Source: G963668435 sp963668435 (GTDB taxonomy: Bacteria; Latescibacterota; Latescibacteria; Latescibacterales; Latescibacteraceae). From it: DNA of 64,000 nucleotides. This document shows, piece by piece, positions 53,718 through 61,476 of this stretch (position 1 is the first letter of the stretch; the number at the start of each line of letters is the position of its first letter). Both the position numbers and the translations under genes were made by a program. The stretch covers positions 124,001-188,000 of the forward strand of contig CAXXSC010000006.1 of assembly GCA_963668435.2 (NCBI GenBank), given 5' to 3'. The notes under the pieces were generated by a model. That model ran no database searches. It was not told the origin of the DNA and worked only from the letters and a program-made list of their open reading frames with translations.

Positions 53718-55691
53718 ATGTTCCACAGCAGATTGTTTTACACAGTCCTGTCCCTGCTCGTCATTGCCGTTTTCAGCGCCTCTTGCAGCGGTGGCGGCGG
53801 AGATATCAGCTCGCCAGACGGCGCGATCAATGTCTCAGTCAGCACGAAAGGCGGCTCCGACGGCGCCTCGCTTGTCTATTCGGTAACTTTCAACGGCGAA
53901 AAGATTGTCAGCGATTCCCCCCTCGGTTTCGTGCTTGCCGACGGAGGCACGATCGGCAGCGGCCTCTCCCTGGATTATACAGAGATAACAGAGGTCGACA
54001 ACAGCTGGCAGACAGTCTGCGGAAAATCGGCGGAGGTCCGCGATCATTACAATACTAAAATTCTTGTCCTGAAAAGCTCGGACGGCCGTGAATTCTCCCT
54101 CCATCTCAGAGTATACGACGACGCTGTTGCTTTCCGCTATGCCTTGAAAGCCCTCGACGGAGAATCGAACCTAGAGCTTGCAAAAGAGCTGACCGGTTTC
54201 CGTTTCACCGGTGACTACAATTACTGGGGCCTTCATTTCGACGACTACAACTCCAGCTATGAGACCGATTACACCGAGTCGACACTCTCGAACATCACAC
54301 CTGAAACGCTTACCACGCTTCCTGTCCTGGTCAAGGTCTCCGATACCGCATGGGTGGGTGTCACCGAGGCAAACCTCACCGATTACGCCGGCATGTACCT
54401 CAGGGGCGACAGCACGGACAGCAACCTGCTCTCAGCCGACCTCTCGCCGCTGCCCGACGGAATTGGTGTCTGTGTCAAGGGCGGAAAGGGCATTCACACA
54501 CCCTGGCGAGTCCTCATGATCGCGGACAACCCGGGACGGCTGATCGAATCTGATGTCGTGCTCAACCTCAACGAGCCCTGTACATTCGACACATCATGGA
54601 TCAAGCCCGGCAAGACCGCCTGGGACTGGTGGAGCGGCCCGGTTGTCGAGGGCAAGAATTTCAAGGGCGGCATGGATAACCGTACGATGAAACACTATAT
54701 AGATTTCGCGGGGGATTACGGTCTCGAGTACATGCTCATCGATGCCGGCTGGTACGGCAGCCATACCGACGGCGATGCTGATATCACCACCTCGATACCG
54801 GAAATCGACATCCCCGGCCTCGTGGCCTATGCAAACGAACGCAACGTGGACATCCTGCTCTGGCTCAACTGGAAATGTGTCGACCGCCAAATGGACGAGG
54901 CATTCCCGCTCTATGAAAAATGGGGCGTCAAGGGTATCAAGGTCGATTACATGAATCGTGACGATCAGGAAATGGTCAACTACTATCACCGCGTGGCGCA
55001 AAAAACCGCCGAGAACCATCTCATGCTCGATTTCCACGGCGCCTACAAACCCACCGGCATCAGGCGGACCTATCCGAACCTGATCACCCGCGAGGGCGTA
55101 ATGGGCCTCGAATACTGCAAGTGGAGCGAACGCACAACACCGGCCCACGACTGCACCATTCCGTTCACCCGTATGCTCGCCGGGCCGATTGACTACACAC
55201 CGGGCGGATTCTCCAACACAGCCAAAGGGCAGTTCAAATATCAGAACCTCGGCCCCATGACACAGGGAACACGCTGCCATCAGCTCGGCCTCTATGTCAT
55301 TTTCGAAAGCCCGCTTCAGATGCTGGTTGACCATCCAAGCAACTACCGCGGCGCGGACGGTATCGAGTTCCTGCGCGTGGTGCCCGCGACCTGGGACGAG
55401 ACTAAAGTGCTGAACGGCGAGGTCGGCGATTATATCACCATGGCCCGCAAAAATGGCGACGAGTGGTATCTCGGCAGTATCACCAACTGGGACTCTCGCG
55501 AGTTAGATATTGATCTCGATTTCCTGACTGAAGGCGATTATATCGCGGAAATCTATGCGGACGGCGGCGATGCCGATGCGAACGCAGAAAGTGTCGATAT
55601 CACGACCATGCCGGTAAAAAAAGGCATGACCTTGACTGTCAAGATGGCTCCCGGCGGCGGTTTCGCGGCCCGTTTTGTGCCGAAACGCTGA
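53718..55691 (+). CDS. Glycoside hydrolase family 97 lipoprotein
   Basis: About 657 residues. A lipoprotein leader (LFYTVLSLLVIAVFSASC) precedes the GH97 N-domain (ISSPDGAINVSVSTKG, VVLNLNEPCTF), the TIM barrel (TAWDWWSG, MLIDAGWYGSHTDGD, ILLWLNWKC) and a C-terminal beta-domain. The barrel shows GVKGIKVDYMNRDDQEMV; the Asp in KVDYM sits where retaining members have their nucleophile, unlike the inverting alpha-glucosidase SusB. The catalytic Glu is probably in LITREGVMGLEY. It probably works as a retaining alpha-galactosidase-type enzyme on the outer face of the cell. The start at 53718 has GAGGAG 8 bases upstream. Confidence 0.9.
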   Translation: MFHSRLFYTVLSLLVIAVFSASCSGGGGDISSPDGAINVSVSTKGGSDGASLVYSVTFNGEKIVSDSPLGFVLADGGTIGSGLSLDYTEITEVDNSWQTVCGKSAEVRDHYNTKILVLKSSDGREFSLHLRVYDDAVAFRYALKALDGESNLELAKELTGFRFTGDYNYWGLHFDDYNSSYETDYTESTLSNITPETLTTLPVLVKVSDTAWVGVTEANLTDYAGMYLRGDSTDSNLLSADLSPLPDGIGVCVKGGKGIHTPWRVLMIADNPGRLIESDVVLNLNEPCTFDTSWIKPGKTAWDWWSGPVVEGKNFKGGMDNRTMKHYIDFAGDYGLEYMLIDAGWYGSHTDGDADITTSIPEIDIPGLVAYANERNVDILLWLNWKCVDRQMDEAFPLYEKWGVKGIKVDYMNRDDQEMVNYYHRVAQKTAENHLMLDFHGAYKPTGIRRTYPNLITREGVMGLEYCKWSERTTPAHDCTIPFTRMLAGPIDYTPGGFSNTAKGQFKYQNLGPMTQGTRCHQLGLYVIFESPLQMLVDHPSNYRGADGIEFLRVVPATWDETKVLNGEVGDYITMARKNGDEWYLGSITNWDSRELDIDLDFLTEGDYIAEIYADGGDADANAESVDITTMPVKKGMTLTVKMAPGGGFAARFVPKR

Positions 55692-55725
55692 ACGGAAAAG
55701 ATAAAAGAATGATAACAGATTCTGC

Positions 55726-55813
55726 CCGGTCTTGCGACCGGCCAGCACTTGTCATCAGGGGAACCGGCACTTCCCGGTTCCCCTGAAACCCCTCCGGAAG
55801 GTGGCAGAGCCAC
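55726..55813 (-). repeat. Hairpin-mosaic repeat, copy i
   Basis: Read on the minus strand: H1 GTGGC/GCCAC (55813-55801), box CTTCCGGAGGGGTTTC, H2 AACCGG/CCGGTT around GAAGTG (55779-55762) and H3 CCGGTC/GACCGG with a GCAA tetraloop (55741-55726). Its closest relative is copy j at 62966-63053. A GACAAGG/CCTTGTC hairpin follows at 55848-55872. Confidence 0.7.
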
Positions 55814-56066
55814 TTTTTATTTCTGATGGGAAAGTGCAGATTAGTCGGACAAGGATGCTTCGCGACCTTGTCCTGCGCTGTGCGGGTCAGCGGAGAGACA
55901 AAAACCCAGCAGGGTCTGCGGGCCGGGAACCCCGTTGGAAAGCCCCGGTCGAGCAAAAATTTTCGGAATAGAAAGGCCGCATGTCTGAGCGAAGCGAGTT
56001 CGGCATTTCCTGAAAATTCGCCGGGAGAACGGGAGAGCGCTTTTCACCGGGGCGCCCTTTTTGCGC

Positions 56067-56093
56067 CACTTTTTCCGGCGATGGAAAAAGTGG
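56067..56093. repeat. Perfect hairpin, CCACTTTTTCC stem
   Basis: An 11-base stem CCACTTTTTCC/GGAAAAAGTGG around GGCGAT. A looser relative with CCCTTTTTC and GAAAAAGGG lies near 4400. It has no T-run directly after it on the plus strand. It may terminate transcription from GH97 weakly or be another repeat. Confidence 0.4.
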
Positions 56094-56203
56094 CAGAAAA
56101 AATCTGGTGAGTTGAAAATGACTGCATTCTGAAAATCGCCCGTTCTCAGGCCATCCGGCTTTCTTATCAAGAGAGGGCTGGAAAGTTAATTGAAGTTTCT
56201 ACA

Positions 56204-56240
56204 CAAAAAAAGGATCGATATCACTATCGATCCCTTTTTT
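56204..56240. terminator. Rho-independent terminator of the ORP-like operon
   Basis: On the minus strand GGATCGATA/TATCGATCC forms the stem and a run of seven T residues follows. It stands 26 bases beyond the stop at 56266, the last gene of the operon. On the plus strand TTTTTT also follows, so it acts both ways. Confidence 0.88.
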
Positions 56241-56265
56241 CTACTGTGTGAAGCTATGGGGTAAA

Positions 56266-56601
56266 TCAATGATCGCAGACATTGTCTCCGCCCTGGAGCG
56301 TGCCAGCGCAAAGTGATTCGGCGAGATCCTCGGGTGATTTGAGGGGCGCACCGACAGTGACCTGGATGCCGTTGCTGGCAAAAAGCTGCTGGGCACGGGA
56401 GCCCATGCCACCGGCTATAACATGCTTGACACCGAGCTCGACCAGCCACACAGGCAGAACACCGGGCTCATGCGGCGGCGGAACTTCGTCTTTTCGGCTT
56501 ACAACCTTGCCGTTGTCATCCATATCGATAATCGCGAAACTGTCGCAGTGGCCGAAATGCATCGAAAGACAGCCGTCGACAAGGGGAACTGCTATTTTCA
56601 T
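56266..56601 (-). CDS. NifX/ORP-like dinitrogenase iron-molybdenum cofactor family protein (third copy)
   Basis: 111 residues. The NifX/NafY domain shows MKIAVPLVDGCLSMHFGHCD, a VVSRKDEVPPPHEPGVLP loop rich in Pro and His, VKHVIAGGMGSRAQQLFA and IQVTVGAPL. A His-rich stretch (PPPHEPGVLP) and HFGHCDSF are typical of the subfamily fused or paired with Mrp/MinD proteins. It probably binds a metal-sulfur cluster such as the Mo-Cu cluster of ORP. GGAGG lies 6 bases before the ATG. It is the last gene of the operon, 66 bases behind the Mrp gene. Confidence 0.87.
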   Translation of the reverse strand: MKIAVPLVDGCLSMHFGHCDSFAIIDMDDNGKVVSRKDEVPPPHEPGVLPVWLVELGVKHVIAGGMGSRAQQLFASNGIQVTVGAPLKSPEDLAESLCAGTLQGGDNVCDH

Positions 56602-56667
56602 CGGAAACCTCCGTTATTTAACTGTATCAGCCTGAATGAAACACATGGCCTGAATATAACCTATAAA

Positions 56668-57477
56668 TCATACAATACTTTCAACGATTTTCTGGAACGC
56701 CTCGGTGACCGGGGACTGTGACTGTCCCGTGGCGAATGGTTTTCCGCTGTCACCGGAAACAACTGTCGCCGGATCGATGGGAATGCCGCCGAGGAAAGGA
56801 ATCCCGGCATCCTCGGCCAGTTTTTTGCCGCCACCGGAAGAGAAAATGTCCACTGTCTCGCCGCATTTGGGGCAGACAAATCCGCTCATGTTCTCGATGA
56901 TACCGGTGATAGGCAGTTCGAGGGAACGGCAGAACGACACGCTCTTTTTGACATCGTCCACCGAGACTTTCTGCGGGGTGGTGACAATCACGGCCTCGCC
57001 TTTTTCCTTGACCAACTGGGCGATGCTCAGGGGCTCGTCGCCGGTTCCGGGAGGCGAATCTATGACCAGGCAGTCCAGATCGCCCCATTCGGCCTCGCCG
57101 AGGAAACGCTTGATGATACCGTATTTCATGGGCCCGCGCCAGATAACCGCATCATCCTGCTCACGGAGCATGAAACCGATGGAAAGGACCTTGAGATTCG
57201 GTGTGAACTCGACCGGTGCCATGGCATCGTTGACAGTCAGGACTTTTTCACCCTGAAGGCCCAGGATACCGGGAACGCTGGGTCCGTGAAAATCTATATC
57301 GAGAAGGCCGGTTTCGAGACCCTCGCGGGACAATGCCACTGCAAGGTTCGCAGCGATCGTGCTTTTACCCACGCCGCCCTTGCCGGAAAGGACAAGAATG
57401 ACCCGTTTGATCCGTGAAAGACGGTCCGCAACCGCCTGCTCCTCCCGTGCGAAATCCTCTGGCGATGCCTGGTTCAT
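56668..57477 (-). CDS. Mrp/NBP35 family P-loop ATPase
   Basis: 269 residues. Deviant Walker A SGKGGVGKST (about residues 31-40), LLDIDFHGPSVPG, VIDSPPGTGDEP (Walker B region), IENMSGFVCPKCGE with the CxxC (about residues 219-222) that holds a bridging [4Fe-4S] in NBP35/ApbC dimers, and a conserved IPIDP. It would carry and transfer Fe-S clusters in the cytoplasm. In ORP clusters (Desulfovibrio) a Mrp-like protein is part of the set. The start at 57477 has GGGAG 9 bases upstream. It is complete and in the same operon as the MinD-like genes. Confidence 0.93.
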   Translation of the reverse strand: MNQASPEDFAREEQAVADRLSRIKRVILVLSGKGGVGKSTIAANLAVALSREGLETGLLDIDFHGPSVPGILGLQGEKVLTVNDAMAPVEFTPNLKVLSIGFMLREQDDAVIWRGPMKYGIIKRFLGEAEWGDLDCLVIDSPPGTGDEPLSIAQLVKEKGEAVIVTTPQKVSVDDVKKSVSFCRSLELPITGIIENMSGFVCPKCGETVDIFSSGGGKKLAEDAGIPFLGGIPIDPATVVSGDSGKPFATGQSQSPVTEAFQKIVESIV

Positions 57478-57503
57478 GTGATGCTTCTCCCTGTTCTGTG
57501 AGT

Positions 57504-58394
57504 TTATATGATAATGCTTTCTATTGTGTTCCAGAGTGCGCGGATATCCTCGGCGGCATCGCTGTCCTTGATCTCGACCACCGGGATATTCCGTATCATG
57601 GCCTCGGTGACAGCGCTGTCATAGCGAATCCGCCCGGCGACCACTGCGCCTTTCGAGCGGGCGAAATCCTCGATTTCCGCACTTATCGTTTCATTGATAT
57701 CATACTTGTTGACCGCCACCATGACCGGAAGAGAAAAATGCGCCGCGAGATCGATGATGCGTTCAAGATCGTGACGGCCCGAGCGTGTGGGCTCGGTCAC
57801 AGCCAGTACATGGTCGGCACCGGTGATCGAGGCGATAACCGGGCAGCCGATGCCGGGGGAACCGTCCACCAGCATAAGCTCCGCGCCGTCCTTTTCCCCG
57901 ATCTCTTTCGCCGTGTTCCTGACAAGCGTGACAAGTTTACCGGAATTTTCCTCACCAGGAAACAGCCTCGCATGCACGAACATACCAAACTTCGACTCGG
58001 AAACAAAGAGTTTTCCGTTATCGGCGGCCTCATAAGCGATAGCGTTTTCAGCGCAGAACCACGCGCAGACACCGCAGCCCTCGCATGAAAGCGGATCGAT
58101 ACGGAATGTTTTCGGGACAGTGCCGTTACCGGGCCCGTCGAAATAGATCGCGTCGAAACGGCAGAGTTCCTCGCATTTTCCGCAGGCGATACAGTAACCC
58201 TGTTTGATACGGGCCTGTTTGCCGCCGCTGAACGGTTCGGTCACTTTAACCGTGTGATCGATTACGAGATGAAGGTTGGAGGCGTCGACATCGCAGTCCG
58301 CGATAACGATTTTATCGGCAAGGGCCGCCAGCGAGGCAAGAATACTGGTCTTGCCGGTTCCGCCTTTGCCGCTGATAACTATGAGTTCTTTCAT
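57504..58394 (-). CDS. MinD-like ATPase with inserted 2[4Fe-4S] ferredoxin domain (copy 2)
   Basis: 296 residues. Deviant Walker A SGKGGTGKTS at residues 8-17 and DCDVDASNLHL; then an inserted ferredoxin with CIACGKCEELC and CEGCGVCAWFC; then SPGIGCPVIASI and the EPTRSGRHDLERI segment. This fits the MinD-superfamily P-loop ATPases with a ferredoxin insertion, known in the ORP operon (for example DVU2103/2104). It is probably involved in assembling the Mo-Cu-S cluster or a related cofactor. The ribosome site is poor (GAAAG). It lies 135 bases behind MinD copy 1 and 26 bases before Mrp. Confidence 0.9.
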   Translation of the reverse strand: MKELIVISGKGGTGKTSILASLAALADKIVIADCDVDASNLHLVIDHTVKVTEPFSGGKQARIKQGYCIACGKCEELCRFDAIYFDGPGNGTVPKTFRIDPLSCEGCGVCAWFCAENAIAYEAADNGKLFVSESKFGMFVHARLFPGEENSGKLVTLVRNTAKEIGEKDGAELMLVDGSPGIGCPVIASITGADHVLAVTEPTRSGRHDLERIIDLAAHFSLPVMVAVNKYDINETISAEIEDFARSKGAVVAGRIRYDSAVTEAMIRNIPVVEIKDSDAAEDIRALWNTIESIII

Positions 58395-58529
58395 ATATAA
58401 ACTTTCGTTTCAATTAAGAAGGGACCTGTCAAAACGGCATTTTATCTTGTTTACGAACACGCCGCCAGCTCCCGTACTGTTTCAGTCACGGCCGCTTTCC
58501 ACTGAGAAGGTTACGGCCATGAAACGAAC

Positions 58530-59384
58530 TCAGATTTTCTTTCCTGTCCCGGCAGCCCTGACCGCTTTCGCGACCGCCTCGAAACTGCTTCCGAACTGGG
58601 GAAGGTCACGAGCGATAACACCGCCGTTGGAGTAGCATTCCGCGATTGTGCGGTCAAAGGGTATCTCGGCGATAACCGGTATGCCGACACGCTTGCAGTA
58701 CTGCAATGTTTCTGGTGTGCCCTGACCGCTGCGGTTGATAACGACACCCATGGGGATGCCGATCTCCTTGACCGTATCAACCGTCAGCATAAGATCGTGA
58801 AGGCCGAAGGGTGTCGCCTCGGTGACAAGGACAACGTAGTCACTGCCGCCGATAGCCGCGATCACCGGACAGGAGGTTCCCGGCGGGCAATCGTAGATGA
58901 GCATCTCCCGCTCGGGCGCGTGACGTTTCACCTCCCGGATGATCGGGGGAGAAAACGCCTTGCCTATGTCCAGTTTGCCGTGGATGAATTCAATACTTCC
59001 GGCGTGGCCTTTCTCGATGAAGCCGACACGGTGCGGGATCTCGGTTATGGCATTTTCCGGGCAGGCATGGAAACAGCCTCCGCAGGCATGACAGAGATCC
59101 TGGAACACCATCGGTGTATCGCCAATCGTGACAACGGCGTTATAAGCGCATATGTTTGAACATATGCCGCAGCCGGTGCAGAGATCCTCGTTCACATCGG
59201 GAACCGGAAGTGTGGCCTCGACTTCTTCCGTGATCTCAGGATTCAGGAAAATATGGCCGTTGGGCTCCTCGACATCGCAGTCGAGATAGGCTGTCGAATT
59301 ATCTTGTGAAAGATGCCAGGCAAGACTGACCGCCACTGTTGTCTTTCCGGTCCCACCCTTGCCGCTGGCAACTGCAATCTTCAT
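58530..59384 (-). CDS. MinD-like ATPase with inserted 2[4Fe-4S] ferredoxin domain (copy 1)
   Basis: 284 residues. Walker A ASGKGGTGKTT, CDVEEPNGHIFL, ferredoxin CTGCGICSNIC and CHACGGCFHAC, then DCPPGTSCPVIAAIGGSD, LVTEATPFGLHDL and VINRSGQGTPE. It is paralogous to the next gene, and the two together probably form a heterodimer. The start at 59384 has GGAGTGA 5 bases upstream. Its place between DUF5320 and MinD copy 2 is a normal arrangement in ORP-like clusters. It is cytoplasmic. Confidence 0.9.
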   Translation of the reverse strand: MKIAVASGKGGTGKTTVAVSLAWHLSQDNSTAYLDCDVEEPNGHIFLNPEITEEVEATLPVPDVNEDLCTGCGICSNICAYNAVVTIGDTPMVFQDLCHACGGCFHACPENAITEIPHRVGFIEKGHAGSIEFIHGKLDIGKAFSPPIIREVKRHAPEREMLIYDCPPGTSCPVIAAIGGSDYVVLVTEATPFGLHDLMLTVDTVKEIGIPMGVVINRSGQGTPETLQYCKRVGIPVIAEIPFDRTIAECYSNGGVIARDLPQFGSSFEAVAKAVRAAGTGKKI

Positions 59385-59443
59385 ATATTTCACTCCAGTC
59401 AATACGGCAGGCGGCACATCGCGGCACCGCCCACCGTTTACAC

Positions 59444-59830
59444 TTATTTATCCTCAGACGGTTCCGGTGTTTCGAGCGCGTCGATGCGCTTGTTCAGTTT
59501 TTCGACCGATTCCGCAAGCGCCCTGATGTCACCGCTTATACTGGCGAATGCGTCAGCATTGGCAGCCGCAAAATTGTCTGCGGGAGCCGCGTACGCATCG
59601 TTTTCCGGTGCAGTGTTGACATTGATGTTTGTCGCAGGGGGATAGGCAGCGTTGCCATAACCGCGCCTGAATCCCATTCCGCGGCCGCCTCCACGGCCCA
59701 TTCCCATGCCCATACCTCTGCCGCCGCCGGGATTGGTGAATCCGGGGCTGTTGAAACCTGCGCAATATCCCATTGCTCTACCTGTCATCGGTCCCATACC
59801 GTTGGGGCCAGTTCTGTCTCCGCGCGGCAT
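59444..59830 (-). CDS. DUF5320 domain protein (first copy)
   Basis: 128 residues. The signature start MPRGDRTGPNGMGPMTGRAM-GYCAGF is followed by a Gly/Met/Arg-rich low-complexity segment (GGRGMGMGMGRGGGRGMGFR) and a predicted coiled coil near the C-terminus (IRALAESVEKLNKRIDALE). DUF5320 proteins regularly sit beside NifX-like and MinD/Mrp ATPases in anaerobes; the role is unknown, perhaps as scaffold or cofactor holder. It lies between MinD copy 1 and the second DUF5320 gene. Confidence 0.85.
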   Translation of the reverse strand: MPRGDRTGPNGMGPMTGRAMGYCAGFNSPGFTNPGGGRGMGMGMGRGGGRGMGFRRGYGNAAYPPATNINVNTAPENDAYAAPADNFAAANADAFASISGDIRALAESVEKLNKRIDALETPEPSEDK

Positions 59831-59934
59831 TGTGTGCTCCTTTCGCGTAAGATGTTATGTTATATTGATTTAGTCGTGCGCGCGATGTTGCGTTTTGTTT
59901 TCCTGCTAATATATAGTTCCACTGTTTTCCATAA

Positions 59935-60213
59935 TCAGCTGTCGTCATCGAGCTTTTTCCAGGCCGCGTTGATACGTCTACCCGATACTCCTTTCAAACG
60001 CCGACCGATTGCCCCGGCACAGCGCCGGACAAGACCGTCCGGTTTCCTGATATCGTTCAGGACAGCACCCGCGATCGGCAGCGTGGATATGAGCAGCATC
60101 CGTTTCCCGCCGTTTCTTCCGGCAAAACGCCTGAGACTGTTCCTGCATGCTCCCAGGCCGCGACCTGTCAAAGGTCCTTTCCCCGTGGGCCCGCGCCCAT
60201 CGAATCCCGGCAT
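59935..60213 (-). CDS. DUF5320-like short protein (second copy)
   Basis: 92 residues. The start MPGFDGRGPTGKGPLTGRGL-GAC resembles the first DUF5320 copy, but the rest is a basic helical segment (RMLLISTLPIAGAVLNDIRK, GRRINAAWKKLDDD). AAAGGAAG lies upstream of the ATG at 60213. Fused or split copies of this domain are common in the clusters. The function is unknown. It lies 16 bases behind the NifX-like gene. Confidence 0.72.
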   Translation of the reverse strand: MPGFDGRGPTGKGPLTGRGLGACRNSLRRFAGRNGGKRMLLISTLPIAGAVLNDIRKPDGLVRRCAGAIGRRLKGVSGRRINAAWKKLDDDS

Positions 60214-60229
60214 GGAGATCACTTCCTTT

Positions 60230-60592
60230 CTACATCCAATGCCCTTCGACATTGGCTTTCCCGGTTTCGTTGAGCGTGCCGTTTTTCCACGCCTCGACAG
60301 CATCTTTTGCAGTGCCTGAGGCTCCGATACAGACCTTGATGCCGGCACTGCTGAGCACAGAATAGGCCTTGGGGCCGACATTACCGGTGATAACGCAGCC
60401 GACACCGGCATCCACCGTATTTTTTGCAGACTGGATACCGGCGCCCTGCACCGCGTTGAGGTTGACTGCATTATCGATAACCGTGCTCTCACCGCTATCA
60501 CTGTCATATATCACGAAATACTTGGCCCTGCCGAAACGGGGATCAACTGTGCTGTCTACATTCGGGCCGGTTGTGGAAATTGCTATTTTCAT
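60230..60592 (-). CDS. NifX/ORP-like dinitrogenase iron-molybdenum cofactor family protein (second copy)
   Basis: 120 residues. A full NifX-like domain: MKIAISTTGPNVDSTVDPRF-GRAKYFVI, GAGIQSAKNTVDAGVGCVIT, the GNVGPKAYSVLSSAGIKV turn and a C-terminal AVEAWKNGTL. It resembles ORP/DVU2108-type proteins that bind a Mo-Cu-S cluster and the MTH1175 family. AAGGA lies 6 bases before the ATG. It is the second gene of the operon, 35 bases behind the Arg/Gly-tailed gene. Confidence 0.9.
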   Translation of the reverse strand: MKIAISTTGPNVDSTVDPRFGRAKYFVIYDSDSGESTVIDNAVNLNAVQGAGIQSAKNTVDAGVGCVITGNVGPKAYSVLSSAGIKVCIGASGTAKDAVEAWKNGTLNETGKANVEGHWM

Positions 60593-60627
60593 TCGTATCC
60601 TTCTTTCTGTTACTGGTTCCGGTTATT

Positions 60628-61077
60628 TTAAAATTTGCATCCTCTGCCGCCTGACCGTCCGCCGCCGCCTCTTCCTGATCCTCCGCCCCGACCGGCGCCA
60701 CCTCCACGCCCGCCGCCTTTTACGCAGCCGCCTCCTCGACCTCTGCCACGACGGCATCCCGGCATTGAGTACTCGCAGTTTTCTATCCCGCCGGTAAGGA
60801 AACTCTCCACGACCTCGTCGCAGCCGCCCATGGCCCAGGGATGCACCCTGATCCCTCGTGACGTGAGATTCGTTTCCAGCTCGCCGGACAGCGCGCCGCA
60901 GATGATGACATCGGCAAGTTCGCCAATCGTTTCCGCGAGCCTGCTGCCGCTGTTTCCGACAGTGTAGTCGTGGGTCGACAGCACCCGCGTGTTATCTGTT
61001 TCATAGACTCTGAGCATCATGGCGGTGTCGAGCAGCGGTGACAAACGCCCGTCCCAGACCGGTACGGCAATTCTCAT
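60628..61077 (-). CDS. NifX-like protein with Arg/Gly-rich C-terminal tail
   Basis: 149 residues. Residues 1-about 105 form a NifX-like domain (MRIAVPVWDGRLSPLLDTAM, VGNSGSRLAETIGELADVII, SRGIRVHPWAMGGCDEVVES). After NCEYSMPGC the tail of about 40 residues is almost only Gly and Arg with three Cys, including GRGGGC and a final GRGCKF. This looks like an RGG-type, RNA- or metal-binding disordered tail. It is the first gene after the sigma-54 promoter. The start at 61077 has GGAGG 8 bases upstream. Tails of this length are unusual in the family. Confidence 0.82.
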   Translation of the reverse strand: MRIAVPVWDGRLSPLLDTAMMLRVYETDNTRVLSTHDYTVGNSGSRLAETIGELADVIICGALSGELETNLTSRGIRVHPWAMGGCDEVVESFLTGGIENCEYSMPGCRRGRGRGGGCVKGGGRGGGAGRGGGSGRGGGGRSGGRGCKF

Positions 61078-61102
61078 GGTTATTTCCTCCGCCCTTATAT
61101 AA

Positions 61103-61118
61103 CGCAAGAGCCGTGCCA
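61103..61118 (-). promoter_or_regulatory. Sigma-54 promoter of the ORP-like operon
   Basis: Read on the minus strand: TGGCACGGCTCTTGCG, matching the consensus TGGCACrnnnyTTGCw in all positions except the last weak base. It lies 26 bases before the ATG at 61077, giving a predicted start near 61092. The gene for a sigma-54 activator lies just upstream. Confidence 0.9.
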
Positions 61119-61197
61119 GAAACGGGGAACAAGCGCTAAGATACTGATAGTATGGGTATTATGCTAAATTCAGAAGGAAGGTCAAGTGCCGCAAAAA

Positions 61198-61245
61198 GTC
61201 GCATTATGCAAGCACAACCGTCTCAAGCGGTCGCATTATGCGACC
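61198..61245. promoter_or_regulatory. Paired upstream activator sites
   Basis: GGTCGCATTATGCGACC at 61229-61245 is a perfect palindrome with 8-base arms around a T. A second copy, GTCGCATTATGCAAG (61198-61212), keeps one full arm and a partial second. The centres are 32 bases apart (about three turns), 87 and 119 bases upstream of the -24 box, as expected for the enhancer of a sigma-54 activator. A weaker half-site (ATTATGC) lies near 61158. Confidence 0.7.
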
Positions 61246-61476
61246 TGCCAACTGCTCCGAAGCAAGCTACGACAGGACATATCCGCCCCCTAACCCCCAG
61301 CCCCTTTCCCCCAGAGTGGGCAAGGGGAGATGCGGCATTTCTTTTATCTTGCCCACTTTGGGGGACACGAAGAGCCGCTAAGCGCAAGATGTCACGTAGT
61401 GACAGAAAGGGGGCTTCATTTGCGAAGCAAGCTTCGGGGATTAGACTCTCAGAGATTAAGCGTCTACAGAGCAGCC
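61246..61476. repeat. Intergenic repeat relative (GATGTCACGTAGTGACAG)
   Basis: Holds a GTGTCCCC/CTTGCGC-type segment in inverted order and a TGTCAC/GTGACA hairpin at 61390-61402, related to the repeats at 31690-31704 and 35911-35930. No gene is seen. Confidence 0.5.
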
